From positions 16,394,427-16,458,426 of the forward strand of contig OX442315.1 of NCBI GenBank assembly GCA_949358305.1: a DNA stretch of 64,000 bases. Reading direction: 5' to 3'. Made by a program: the position numbers and the translations under genes. Below are positions 10,901 to 24,606 of this stretch, piece by piece (position 1 is the first letter of the stretch; each line of letters begins with the position of its first letter). The notes beneath the pieces are model-generated. The model was not told where the DNA came from and searched no databases. It saw only the letters and a program-made list of their open reading frames with translations. This DNA comes from Strigamia acuminata (taxonomy: Eukaryota > Arthropoda > Chilopoda > Geophilomorpha > Linotaeniidae).

Positions 10901-13900
10901 AACGACTTAAAAATGGCGTCATGTAATCCCGGTTTAAATCCTGGCATTTTGTTGCGTTATACCATCGCGATTGAGTGAAATTAGTAACAATTTTTTCGTG
11001 TAAATCGCAAATGGTAAAAATTGTTTTCTCATTCAACAGGCCCAAATCACTCGTCCCAGTTTCTGTCACTACTTCGTCCTCAATTTTCTCTAATGTTGGT
11101 TCTGGATTTAAATCAGAAAATTCCTTAAAAAAAAATAAAAAATAAAAAAAAATTGATTAGTTTCAAATTAAATCTGTCATGTGAGGACAAATCTACCGAT
11201 TCATAAGTTGGGAATAAACGTTTTCTGTCTATTTCATCCTGTACGCTCTCGTTCGGTTCTTCGCAATGTGTTTGTGTGCGGAATTGATAAAGCGACTCCT
11301 TTTCCAACTCCAGTCTTCGTTTTTCGTCTTCTTGGTTTTGCCAGTGAATAACAAACTCTTTCAATATACCGTGTAACAAGGCAGTATTTCCAGCGGTCAA
11401 TTCCTTGTTGGTTGCAATGGCATTGTACACTTCATGCAAACAACTTCGCAATAAGCTAAAACAAATAATACGATTGGTAAAAGTTCCATATACGACCAAT
11501 AACACTTTTCAAACCTATTAACAAATTTAGGCAGTTCCTTCTTATCGTAAAACAGCGATAACTTGTTGAGAATATTTTCATTCGCGCAGTTTTGCTTCGA
11601 ACGACCTTCGATCCTTAAATTCGGGATCAAGATTTCCTCCACGAGTTGAACCGTCGACTTAATTTCGCCGTTAATCCACGGAAAACTCGCCAAACCTCGC
11701 AATGCATTAAACAATTTGCTCTAAAAACGATTAAATTAAAAGTGAAAAATAAGAAAAAAAAACCTGGAAATATTAATTGAACTTACTGAATTATAACCGT
11801 AAGATTCCTTTAAAAATGTTTGAGTCAAAATATCCATTCCATGCACCGTCTGATGAAGAGCAATAACCAAAGGACTCCACAAATCGCAATACATCGGGTA
11901 CGTTTCTTTCAGTGTTGAAATAAACTTCAAAACAGAAGTTTTCCATATTTTCTGTTTGTCTACAACAACTGTAGGATCATTTGTGGCATCAACTAACTGT
12001 TGCATAAATCCTTCTATTCGTTTACTCGAGCCAATGCTGCTCATAAAATGATCAAATTCACGTTTCAGGCTATGAAACTTAAAAAAAAAATTTAAAAAAA
12101 TTAATTAATCATTTAAAAATGCATCCAGTTAGTTTATTACCTGCGAGAACTTCGGCCGTACAGCTACATCTTTTTTCAAGTCGCAAATGGTATTTTCCAA
12201 CTCCTTAGTCGCCGCCATCTTGCTTTTTACATGCGGGTGCACTAAATTCGACGGAAAATCGTCAAGATCACATCCAGTTTCAACTTTACTCATCCAGCCA
12301 ACGACTTTAAGCTCTCGTTTAATATCGATCAACTACAAAAAAAAAACAAGTTTAAAATAAATGTCAATTTTAAAAGTTAAAATTTTTACCTCTTCTTCGG
12401 AGTAATTCAACAACGTTGCATTCTTTTCTACAATATCCACCAATCCAATCGCAGATAAAAGTCGTACTTGGATAATTCCGATCGATATCCAAGCTTTGCC
12501 GACATTTTTCAAATCTTCGTGATCCAATTCCCGTTTATTCTGATCAATATTTGTCACGGCAACGACCAGCGAGTCTAAAAATCCGTGCAAATCTTTTTCT
12601 AAAACATTTTTAACGCTTGCGCACAGCTGTTCAATGTCAATAGCAGCATCGATATCTGTTCCCCGTTCAACACCAACTGCGATTAACGTACGACGTATAA
12701 CACTGAGCAAAAATTTAAAATCATTTATCTTTGCATCAAATGTCTTCGAGGATAAATGCGGAGCATTTCTCCACCAAACCGACGTCAAGTAAGAAAGTTG
12801 TTGGCACTTTTCGTAACAAGTGCCCAACTCAAGACCGTAACAAAAGCTCGAAATGTCGCTATCACTTAAATCCTCCTTCGTCAATAACAACAAATGTGCC
12901 GCCGTGTGACTTTGTAGTGCGCACATAACTGCGTTCGAGCCCTAGAAAAAAATTTTTAAACATAAATTAAACAAATTTCGTTCTAAATTTGAATGAAATC
13001 GAATTTACTTGAATCTGAAACGCCGTTTTATGGCTGCCTTCGACATTCAAACTCCGATTAACTTGCCATTGCAGCCACGAATCGGGTTTGTAAGTGGCTG
13101 TACAATGTCCAAGACGATTATAAAACTCCAAAAAAATTCGGTATAAATGATGAGTCGTTGGCTGCGCCCGTTTTACGGCGCTACAAAAAGATATGTAAGC
13201 GGCGAAATGGCTCGGCAGAACGGTCGTGCGCATCATTTCAACGGTGAAAGCTTCCAGCGAGTTTAACATTTTTGCATGATCCGTCGCACGAAACAATCGA
13301 TGCATCATTTGCATTTCGTTCAAAATACTAAACTGATCTAACACGGGCCATAATTGCACTTTGTAGTCGTCCTTTGGTAAAATGTCCAAACATTCGTTTT
13401 CCAACGTATTTTCCAAATTCGACACCTCAATGGCAACTAATACAACAAATAAATCATTAATTTATTATGATACAAATTATAAAAACAACTTCTTACCATC
13501 TGCAACACCGTCATTGTTGAGTACTTTAACTAAACCTTCTTGCAATTCAATTTTTACTTTGCCGCCATTCAATAGTGCGCTCATTTTCTGCAATTTCTTA
13601 TTCACATTTTCAAACTCCCTGGAATCAGTGGTTGAACACACAACGAACTTCTCATTGAATCTAGAAATAATTTTAAAATTAAATTTGAGCCGAATAAAAC
13701 GAATAAAATCTTACTTATTTAAAATCTGAAATGCTCGTGCTTGTTCCGACGTCTTGAACGGAGAAATGGTGCCGAGAAAGCGCCGTAAAAATTCACATCG
13801 CGCATAAACTGGATCGTTGGCGAGAGATAACTGATTGTCAATCTTCATTTCAATCACTTTCATCTTCTTTGGCAAGCTGAAAAATATATAAATAAATAAA

Positions 13901-16900
13901 TTTTTAAACTCTTAATGACATACAAAATAATCTTTACTTGTCGCCGCACAATTTGTGCACACAGTTCTCGCGGAACCACATCCAATGTAAAGACAACTGT
14001 GTTTTGACACGAGTTGAATCTACAGTTGAGATACTTGTATTAATAAAATAATGCAATCGTTGCATCCATAGTAAAACAATTTTGACCTGCGTGTAATATA
14101 AACAAAAATATTAATTTAGTAATTTTAAAAAATTGCTATTTCTTTTTACATTTTTCATTTCTTCGTCGTCGTAATTAAAATGAGTTGCTTTTGTCAACTG
14201 TTTACTTATGACTTCGTTTAATAAAGTTAAAAGGTTCTTCAAATCCACTACGATGCTACCGATATCCTGATCCAATTCAATTCGATTCATTTTTTTCATT
14301 TTCTTTCGTTCACTTATTTTTGTCACGACATTTTCTTCGGTCCAACTGAGTTTATGGTTCACGAGTTGGAAACTCAACCACAAATCAAACCGATTGCATA
14401 AACGGTTAATTTCGTCTAGTTTGTTCTCGTCCATTTTGTTTTCAACTAACAACATATTTCGCAATTGTGGTTTCCAGCGCAGATCGATTGGAAGATCGGC
14501 TAATGAACAAAATATAATTTAAAATATAAAATTTAATAGTTTGGATTGATGTTACCATTTAATAGTTTTGATGACATGAACTGCGAAGTTGAATTATCCT
14601 CTATGATTTTATTGCAGAACGAATCCAAATGTTTCCACAATCGTAAATTTCCAGAATCATTTAATTGCAATTGCCCGAATAAATAATTCAATTGTAATTT
14701 TCGATTTTCTAAATCTTCCGGTGACGTGTGTTGAAGAAAAACTTTAATTGCTGAGAAGACAAAATCTTCAGGATTCTCAACATTATCGATGTAATAATTT
14801 ATAAAATCCCTTTTAAAATAAAAAATAAAAATTATCAACTAAATCTCGTCAAGCAAAATATTATAACTTACTTTTTCTTGTTTGTAATTTTGTTACACAA
14901 ACATTGCAAAACCACCATTTGATTCTCGACTAAAGCGTGAGCAGAATCCTGCGCAAAATCCGCAACGGATGGCACCAAATTCTCGCTCAAATCACTCGTT
15001 AGTGTTAGATTGACTAACTTTTCGTTCACTAACTCCAATAATTCCTAAACGGACGAGAAATAAATATATATTTCATCACAAAACAAACAATAACAATACA
15101 AACCATTTTCTTCGTTTTGTTTCTTTGACTACTGACGTAAGTATCGGTACAGCTGTGACCAACTGCCACTTTAATATTAACCCCAAAATTCATTTGTTCA
15201 ACCGTTAAAAACGCAACCCGAAATAAATCCAAGCAATTCGGCTTTTCCCAAACTATTATCAAAGAAATTAACCATTAATACCTAAACTCGAGCAACAAAT
15301 AAATTAAATACTCACCCGACAATTTCTCTCGTACTCCGTAATGTATTTCTAATAAAAGTTTCTGCAAAGAAAGGCTTAAAATACCTATACTGTTTAGCAA
15401 CCTGTGCATATCCAAATCACTGATATCCTCTTCCTCCTATTATTTAGTTAAATATTTATAAAATTAATAAAAATCAATTCAATTTAGATAAAAACTTCAT
15501 TTTACCTCTCCGAAAACATAAATTTCAACTCCTCTATTCCTCATGGCCCTTGATATTTCTCCTACTTTCGGATCCATTGCCAGAATTAACCTTATAACAT
15601 TAAAACGATATTTAACGAATTCAATAATTAAATTGCTAGAAAATAAAAGATTTACCTAAAATTACTGTGTGGTTTTATTGTGACAATTTCACCGTTTACT
15701 ATTCCTCTTTCGTTTATGGTCAAGACGCCATTTGGTTCCAGAAGTGCATTAAGTCTATCTAAAACTGACGGACTGTTGAGAAGAAAAGAAAAAAAAATTA
15801 ATGAACAACATATATAATTCAAATAAAAATCAATTACAAACCTGCAAAAATTGACATTATCCAGCAAAAGCCAATGCCCATGTTTAACAGCTTGAACAAG
15901 AACACTATCGACCCACTCGAACTGTCCACCAGCAGTTGGTGAATGTTTCAACATTTGCATTTGTTTTTCTGCACAGATTAATTTCGTTCCAACTTCATCA
16001 ATTTCTATAATAAAATCAAATTGATTAAGTTAAATTAAATCAAATTAAATTAAATTATAAACTTACCGTCGGAGTAAACACCGAATTTACGTAAACGTAA
16101 TACCAAATCGTTGGCATATTTTATTCTATCATTCCAAGCTAACATTTCCTCACTAGACGAAACTTTAATCGCTGAAATCATTTAATAAATACCAAAAATT
16201 AAAGGAATAAGCCTAACATACGGTTCAAAAATTCTTCTTACCCTTGGTGGTGTTCATTTGCATTTTATTTTCCAACTCCTTCAATATCGTCGGCAAATTA
16301 TCGTCATCCTTGCATTGACGTATCATACGTGTCACAATAGATGCCAATTCTTGCTCCATATATTCCAAACTCCTACTCATTTCATTCTAAAATTTGTGCA
16401 GATAAATACGATTTATATTGTGAAGAAATTTTCTCGCAGTCATCGTTCCTACCTGTTCAAATCCTCCCAATAAATCCATGGTATCAGTAGCGGAATTTAG
16501 GGTTAGAATTTTTAATTCATTTCCCGTTAACTGTGCCAATATTTTAACGAGTGTCGTCTTGCCGCTAGACTTTTGTCCCACCTGTAATTAATCATATCGA
16601 ATATTAGACGAGTCAAGTTTTATCAATTATTGTTTCTTGCTCATTAATACCAAAATAGACATCCATTTTCTTTGCAGACAAGTAACGATGGATTCGAGGA
16701 CTGGAAGTTGACGATGGAGTAGAAGAAATTGCGTGATTGATGACGTTAAATCAACAGCAAACGTAGAGGAATGTTGGCACCGAGGAATACAAGCATTTCC
16801 AATTTGCACGAGCGATTCGTTGATAAAAACGGAAACTACTTTGCTTTTCAACTCAACCTCACATCCAAAAACGCTGCGAAACATTTCATCCACCTAATAA

Positions 16901-19900
16901 AAAATAAAAAATTTAATCGTAAAATTTTAATTTTAATATCTTCATCTTACCATTGATCGATCATTTTTATTTCTAAACCGCTCCTTGTAAACTAAACCAG
17001 CAAGAGCGCATATTCCAGCATCGGTGCTCTGAATCAATCGATTAAAATAATTAATTTACAAAAATTAAATTAAAAAAAAAAATTCACGCTACCTTATTCC
17101 CAATTATCAATTCCGCCCAACGAAAAACATCGCGTAAATTGAACTCCCACGGAGCACCTCGTTGACCCCAACGCTTCTCGAGCACAACCTCCTTATGAAT
17201 CTATCAAGATAAACCGATAAATTAAATAAAAAAATTCAAATTAAATAACTAAAAAAATTACTTTTTCATTAAATGTGATCATCTGCATCAAGCTGACATC
17301 GGATAAATCAGGAAACATAGTCTTTGTAATAAACTGCAGGTCCGCCATTAACAAAGGTTCGATGTACACTTGTGTGAACCGATTGAGAAACGATCGCGGC
17401 AAGCCTTTCCGTCCACCGCCTTGACTCAGGGGATTTTGGCACGCGAAAATTCGCGTTTCAAGACCCTTGGTTTGGCTTCCAATTTGAAATGTACATCCTA
17501 ATTCGGGAATAAATATCTCTTTACGATGATCCAAGCATGCATTTAAGCCTTCTAGCACCGATTGGGAAGCCAAATTCATCTTGAAATCAAAGAAAATACA
17601 TAAATCTCAATATTAAACGCAGAATAATCAAAGGTGTTTTACCTCGTCAAAGCAAACCCAATTTCCGGCTTTCATCGCTTTCAAAAGTGGACCATCTCGC
17701 CAAGCAAACTGTCCTCGCGACCCCCCTTCGACGGGCAAGTCGGCTCCGAATAAATCCGACACGTCCTGAATAAATTTAAAATTTAAATAAAATCGAATAA
17801 AATGATAAACAAATTCGTACAGTTTGTTCCGATAAATTAATCCTGATTAATTCACGTCCACTAGCTCTGGCCAAAGCTGCGACTAGACTCGTTTTGCCGA
17901 CACCAGGGGACCCTTCGAGCAAAATAGGTTTATCTACTTGTAGAGCTCGAAGTATGCGTTGAGTGTTCAGGTACGACGATGTCGAGAACAGAGTAAAAAT
18001 TCCTTTTAGACTTTGGTTGACTTCGGGACCTGGAAGAAATAAAAATGTCAATAAAAAATTTAATTTTTAGATAAATTTTAATAAAATTTCACCTTTCGTG
18101 ATGTAGAAAGGATCGACACCGAATTGTGTTTCGCTCGAATGAATTTCCACTTCTTCTGTAGGTTTTAATTCGAGTAATCCAAAATCTTCGCCGGTTACTT
18201 GACAACCACAAACTTCTTTCATTTGATTCATGAGGAACTCTATGCACGTTTGCCTGACTCGATTTATCTCGGATTCGTTGATAAATCCGGTGGAACTCGT
18301 CCCGATTAAATCCAAAAACACCATACACGCGCCATGGATGTAGGCAGAAGTCACGGACAGTTGCGATGATTTCGTCGTCGTCGTGTTGATGAAATGAACC
18401 CATGACAAAACATCACGAATGCTTGTTTTATATCTATTAAAACAATTAAGTAATTACTAATCAATTTTAAAAATAAAAATAAAACATTTTTTTAAAAAAC
18501 TAATTTACTTTTGCCCAATTGAACTCGTATTAAACATTTTAATAAATGCTAAAATCGATTTTCCAATTCCGTTTTTGTCGTCATCACGCGGTCCAAGAAA
18601 CACGTGCGACGAAAGATTATGTTTAATGATCTGCAATAGATCTTTATCGTCTTGTTCCGACGGACACCAGATTTCCGTGAACCGATTCCGAAGAGCCGGT
18701 GAAAGCTTTAAAATACAAATAATTTATTAAAAATCGATTTTTAATTTATTTTAAAAACATTACTTCTTTTTTCCCGTAATCTCCGCCAGGATTCATCGTC
18801 GCTAGAAAATGAAACCCAGGCTCGGCGACAACATATTCGACATTATCATCGCACGCTCCTTTTTCGGCCAAAAGCAACGACTGCTCAGATTCCAACACAC
18901 TATTTAGTCTTTCAAGAACCGAATCCTCGGCTAACGAAATTTCATCGGCGAGAAAATAAGATCCAGAAACCATAGCTTTAACCAACGGTCCGTCGACCCA
19001 CTCGAATAATTTCAGCGTTTCGTCAGTTTCGTGGTGACGCACCGGTCTCAAACCACCGAGAAAATCTGCACTTTCCGAATGCATGTGACAATTAAGACTG
19101 TAACAAAGCTTGGCGGCGATGGCGGCGAACATCTGACAAATAGTTGTTTTCCCGCATCTAAAAAACACAATTTAAATTAATTTACTACGTTATTAAATTA
19201 ACTAATTATTATTAAATTAACTAATTATTATTAAATTAATTACCCAGTTTCTCCAACAAGTAACGCAGGTTCCTTAAATTGAATAGTTTTGCCAACCAAT
19301 ACCGCTAGACGTCTCATATTAGTGGTCCAAACGACGTGTTCAAATCCAGGTGTTTTGCTCGTCAAGATTTCCTCCAATAATAATTTAGTGACCGAAGATG
19401 TGTGTTCATTCAGAGTAAAAAGTCGATCTGGATCAACTTTCCTTTTTAAAAGTTTAGAAAGAACTTTGCAAATTACTGCATCATCTTCACTGCGACGACT
19501 TCGACCAGATAGAAGAATGTAACCTAAAAAATATCACAAATCCAATAAGAAATCAGCAACGAAACAAAAATTTTAATACAAATTACCTTCATCCGCCAAA
19601 TGTTGATCCCAATCGTACAATCCTGGTGGCGGTTGTGGTGCCCGTTTGTACCGTTCACCCCACCGAAATAAATCACGCAACGTTATAAATGCTTGTTTCC
19701 CAGCAAAAACGCTGCCTTCCTTTCGACGAGCCTTGAAAAATCGATCATTTTATAAATATAAACATTTGTTTTTTGATTATTTTAAATTTTTAAAGCCTTA
19801 CTTGTAATTCTAACATGATCGCGACTAATAATTCCGAGTGAGTTGGTGCTACGGCGCATCTTTTGTGTAGAATCGTTGCCAATTCCGGCGCAGGTATTTC

Positions 19901-22900
19901 ATTAAAGTGAAGTTCTATAAATCTGTTTCTAAATGCACGCGATAAAACCTGTAAAATTAATCAAACATTAATATAAAAATCGAACGATTTAGTTACTAAA
20001 TAGCCGACCTTTCGTCCTCCGTACTGTCCGGCTGGATTCTGGGTCGCAAACAACATGAATCTAGGATGCGCCGAAACTGTTTCTTGAGTTTCGGTTATAT
20101 AGAGTTCTCGATTGTCGTCCAATACACGATTGAGAGCCTCTAATACTTCAGACGGAGCGAGATTTAGCTCGTCTAATATGATCCAATGACCTTTTCTCAT
20201 GGCATCGACTAGACACCCAGCTTTAAATACTAATCTTCCACTCGAATCGGACGCGTATGATCCGACGTATTCTTGCAGATCTGTGTGCTCGTGATTATTG
20301 ATTCGCACGCAACGATTTCCCGTCAATTTGGCCACGTAAGAGATCAAACTTGTTTTTCCTACCGATGTTTCTCCTTGCAATAAAACAGGATGTTTCCTAA
20401 AAATAAAAATCGAAATTAATATTATGTAAATGAAAATGAGAAATTGATTTACTTTGCGGCAATAATTCGAACTAAATTATGAAGATTTTTCCGAACTGTA
20501 TCGGTGAGAATGTAATCTTCTGTTGGTTTTGGTTCCAAATCCCCTTGACTAATCCAGTAATCTTCCACACAAATGTAGTTTCCTCTTGCAGGTTTCGGCA
20601 ATTTTTGCTTCACGACCGTTCGAACGTTACTTTTTCCAAGTATTTGGCTTGAGATCATCTTATTAACGATTTCATGAGAAGCCGCATCCAATTGTGTAAG
20701 AAAACTCAAGCAAAACGACTGAAATAACATAAAATCATCAATAAATTTTTTTAAATGTTTGAAGTATTAATAAACAGACTTCGTATAGCGATCTGGGAAC
20801 ACTTCCGTGCGAATTAGTCGCGGCGTAGCTTAATGCGCGACATAACGTCCGCAAACTGTAATGTGGTTTCTGTCCAGTTCCATCAAGTAATTTTGTTTTC
20901 GCTCGATTTCGAATATCCAAGTAAAATTTTACGATTGCTCCGATTTGACCCGCATCCAATGATAACCCATTCAAGTAATCAGATGTTAATATCTCTAAAC
21001 TGGGTTTATCTTCTAATTCTTGCACGAAAAATTCGGTGAATCTGTTTCGAAGTCCCGGCGGAAGATCCTTTTTGCCTACATCCGTTGCGGGGTTCATGCA
21101 AGCAAATAAATGGAAATTTTCATGACGTGGAACTGGTTCAACATCTCTAAAAAAAATTACAAAATCATTAAATTACTTAATTTAATTTAAAATTCATCAA
21201 TTTCAAATTTCTAACCCTTTTTCAAGCAACAAAACAGATCCAGTATTGCTTTCCAACAGTCCACTTAAACATTCCAATGTTTCGGGCGATGCTAAATTAA
21301 TTTCATCCAGCAATAACCAGTGGCCATCACGAATTGCTTTAACCAAACTGCCCTAAAAACGTTTTTAAAATAAATAAATACGAAAATTAATTAATTAATT
21401 CTTCAAAGTAAGAAAATCTATGAGTTTTACTTCAATAAATGAAAACGCCAAAGCGTTTGAACTGCGCCTCAACTGTAGTTGCATGTGTCGGACTTTCTGA
21501 CTCAATTTACTCCATTTATTTCGAAGTTTCTTCGACGTGCTGACACGCGATTTGTATTTCTGCCCGCAATGGAGGATGAGTTGAAACAGTTGGGGCCATC
21601 TTTGCCGATTCATGCACACGTGAACGTGGCTTAAAAATTTCGCATTTTCCTCTTGATTGTAACACGAACAAAACAATTCTTCAAACTCGTTCCGAATTGG
21701 AATAACGAGATGCTTAAACTCGATCGGCTTAAAACTATAATAGGAAACAAACCAAATATAAAATTTCTATTATAAATAAAGAAAACGATTAAAATTACCC
21801 TCCGAGTAAATCTGTACTGTCACTTTGCTGATTCATATTTATCACTACAAGTTTATTTCCGCTTTGTTTGGCGAGAAACTGTATGGTTGATGTTTTACCC
21901 GTGCCCGTTTCTCCAACTAACAAAACCGGTTCTTGATTACCAACCGCCACGCAAACTCTTTCCAGAAGATTTAACGCCGGTACAGTGAACGAAAACTTCT
22001 CCGTTGACGAGCTAATGTAAGACGGAATCGTTTAATCCAATAAAAACGTTAAAAGGTTTAAAAAATTAGTTACCTTAAGACAATTTCGTCCTTATTTCGT
22101 CTCGGTATACATCCTCGACCGACTGTAATGTTAGTCGTTGTTACCGAATAAGTCGGCTTATCGGTTGTACAGTATCTTTCAGGGTTTGTGACGTTAAACC
22201 TGGCTGAAATTGCTTTTGCCATAGGAATGTGTTGATTAGGCTTCGAAACAGACCAGCAGAAACAATCGAGCGCGTCTTTAAACACTTTCTCGCACGATGC
22301 AATTGATGATAAATCAAAATAGGCTGAAATCCGTTCGCACCATTTGAATAAATCCCTAAAAATAAATAAAAACAATCAGAAGTTGTGTGTTTTTTTTGTT
22401 TTTTTAATGTAAAATAAATAAAACCTAGTTGAAATGAGTCGCCCATCGTGAAATAAAAATTTCCCCACATTTTCTTCCTCGTTTGATTCCACCGAAGTCT
22501 GATGCTGACCAGACGAAAACATGAAATAAACTTGCAGGATTCTTGTCACCACCAGCTTCAAATTCGGCCATTTTCCTTCAATAACTTCTTCCAGTTCCGC
22601 TTTCGATAACGGCTCAACGTGTAATTTCGTCCATAACTTTTCCGTTATGTTATTAGATGCTTGTGCAGACTGGTGGACTTTTAAACCACTCGACGACAAC
22701 CTAAAATCCACAATAAATTACTAAAAATTCAACCAAAATTTCATTTTATCAAACCTTTGCGTTGCGAATAAATGAAATCCATCTGCCGCCTTGATTTGGC
22801 CACCATTTCCAGGTAAAAGAAGCGTTTTAGACTCCAATAACGGAACCAAAATAGACAAAACATCCATCGGCGCGTAATCAATGTCCTCGAGTAGAATCCA

Positions 22901-23410
22901 CGCTCCATTCTTAACAGCCTGGAATTATTGAAAATTGAAAATCTGTAAATTTCCAAACAAAAATCGAATATTTCATTACTTGTGTCAAACTTCCTGGCTG
23001 CCAAGTAAACTCCCCGGGTACATCGGTGCAGCAATACGTTCCCAACAGCAATTTTGAATCAGTTTGATCTCCTAATTGAACTTTGATGAATTTTTTCGCC
23101 GTTTTCCGACCGGTGATTTGTGCAAGATGTTCCACTAAAACGGTTTTACCACAACCGATCGGGCCTTGCAACAATATCGGCGTGCCTGTCGCGACTGCTA
23201 AGGCGATGCTTCTGATGTTGTTTTTCGTAGAAGACACCGGGATGAGAGCTGACACTTGGTCCTTTAAGTTAAACAAAAATTGTATTAATTGAATTAATTG
23301 AATCACTTTTTTTATTTTACCGGTTCGGAAATATTTGCCACTTTCTGTAAGGGAATGTTACTGATAAGCACCACTGGAGTATTTTCCTTGTTATCACCAT
23401 ATTTGTCCAT
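4260..23410 (-). CDS. MDN1: Midasin, AAA+ ATPase of 60S ribosome maturation (complete gene)
   Basis: Midasin (Rea1) is a giant nuclear AAA+ motor that pulls assembly factors (Ytm1, Rsa4) off pre-60S particles. The gene reads right to left from ATG 23410 to a TAA at 4262-4260, in dozens of short exons with introns of about 50-80 nt. By adding exons I estimate roughly 5,000 residues, in the family range. Six Walker A motifs appear in order: GPIGCGKT (about 23,150), GETGTGKT (21,900), GETSVGKT (20,360), GETG|CGKTT split by an intron (19,250/19,150), GSPGVGKT (17,900) and GQKSSGKT (16,565). A long linker follows (about 7.9-16.3 kb). Then comes a Glu/Asp-rich tract (5.1-7.3 kb) and a C-terminal VWA/MIDAS domain with DDSSS. 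The last residues (YMDDFPFPFYIVLQ ... LRQWFEL) match the family C-terminus. It is head-to-head with FYCO1. Confidence 0.97.
7267..7711 (-). repeat. MDN1 intron enlarged by 19-20-bp AT-rich tandem repeat
   Basis: The intron is 445 nt between donor G at 7711 and acceptor AG at 7268-7267, against about 60 nt for most neighbouring introns. Its bulk (about 7275-7640) consists of tandem copies of aaaaatcaaaataaattgag (20 bp) grading into aaatttaaaaaatcaaaat (19 bp). Copies are very similar to one another, so the array is probably young. It has no variable spacers, so it is not a CRISPR-like structure. Confidence 0.9.
16387..23306 (-). other. MDN1: MDN1 sub-region: six-module AAA+ ring
   Basis: All six AAA+ modules of the dynein-like hexameric ring are encoded here. 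Besides the Walker A loops, acidic Walker B-type segments with the LDEINLA / LLDNVN style are readable, for example WIILDELNLAPSEVLEALNR near 20,150 and YFLADEISLAEDSVLERLN near 18,930. Sensor-type ATMNPGGDYGKKE and ATQNPAGQYGGRK segments follow at about 18,790 and 20,030. No module shows an obvious loss of the lysine in its Walker A loop. Confidence 0.93.
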
Positions 23411-24606
23411 GTTGTATATGTTAATTAATAATTAAAACAATGCTAGCACTGAGTTAACTAAGACAAGACCGCGTGGTCTCTCGGCACGCCACATGAACAG
23501 TTGATAAAGAACCCGCTGATGGCGCTACGATCGTGGTGCTATTTCCTTCTTTTTATATTTATTTCCTTTTATTTAATTTTTTTATTTCTATTTATCGGTG
23601 TTTGAATTAACTTTATTCAATGCATTCTTCAACTATATGTGTTGACTGACCATTGCTGTAAGAACAGTTCTGTTTTTTAAAAAGTAATCATTTTCTGTTT
23701 CGGTTTTGATCACAGAGGAAAGAAGATCATCTTTACTCTATGGTTTTGATGCTCAAATCTGCGTCAACTTAAAAAATACATTTTATTTTACTTTTAGGCA
23801 TTTCGTTAATATTTTAGTGCTGTAAATATAATTTTATCGTTGTATATTTTCCTTAAATTACATTTCTGTGCAGAAATAAAACTTCACACATATGACATCA
23901 CCGCATCAAAATAAAAATGGCTGCTGACAGATGAAACATCGCGTCCATCAAAAAAATTCACACAGATTCAGGTGACTGACACTAGCAGCTAGATAGCATA
24001 TCTATTTGCTTATCAAATTAAACCAGGAAAAAGTTATTTATATCAAAATAATTCAACCGAGGTAAGAAATTAATATTTTACATAAATTCAATTTAATCAA
24101 TCAATTTAAATCCACATCGTAAAAACGATAGTTTCAGTTTCATTTCCAAAAAAAAAAATTAAAACACATCGATTTAATTTTTAATTTAATAATTTAAACG
24201 AATTAATCAAAAGAACTAATATAACGAACTATTCTCGTAAACAATGCATCAATTGCGCTAGTTTTGCAATCATATGACGCCACATTTATTTTTAAAGTCC
24301 GTATGTCTGCGAGCGATTGTATACAACGTTAAAACTCCACATCTTGCGTGTGAGCTAAGAACTGGGTACATTTTTAGATCCTCCAGTAAGCTGTCTATTT
24401 TCGACGTTCCGCGCATGAAGAGTCAGCTGCTCAAGTGAGACATCACATTTAGGATTCAAGTAAGAGACGTTTTAAATGTTTTGTCTCTCAGTGAAGCATT
24501 TAATTTAATGTTTTTTTTTTCAATTTAATCGTTTTTAATTATTATTATTATTTTTTTTTTTTTAGCAAATGAAAATTTATTTCAAATCTAAAGTAAAAGG
24601 GAAAAA
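23411..24606. promoter_or_regulatory. Divergent promoter region between MDN1 and FYCO1
   Basis: About 1.2 kb separate two divergent start codons, and no coding sequence was found. Near 23,880-23,925 the string cagaaataaaacttcacacatatgacatcaccgcatcaaaataaaaatggc occurs in pieces. It resembles a similar block (aaataaaatttcgtacgtatgatgtcat ... aaaataaaaatggcggc) at about 2748-2805 in the COA3 promoter. A gatggcgct word lies at 23,518. A 5' non-coding exon of FYCO1 is likely somewhere before 24,567, where a T-rich acceptor precedes the start codon. Confidence 0.4.
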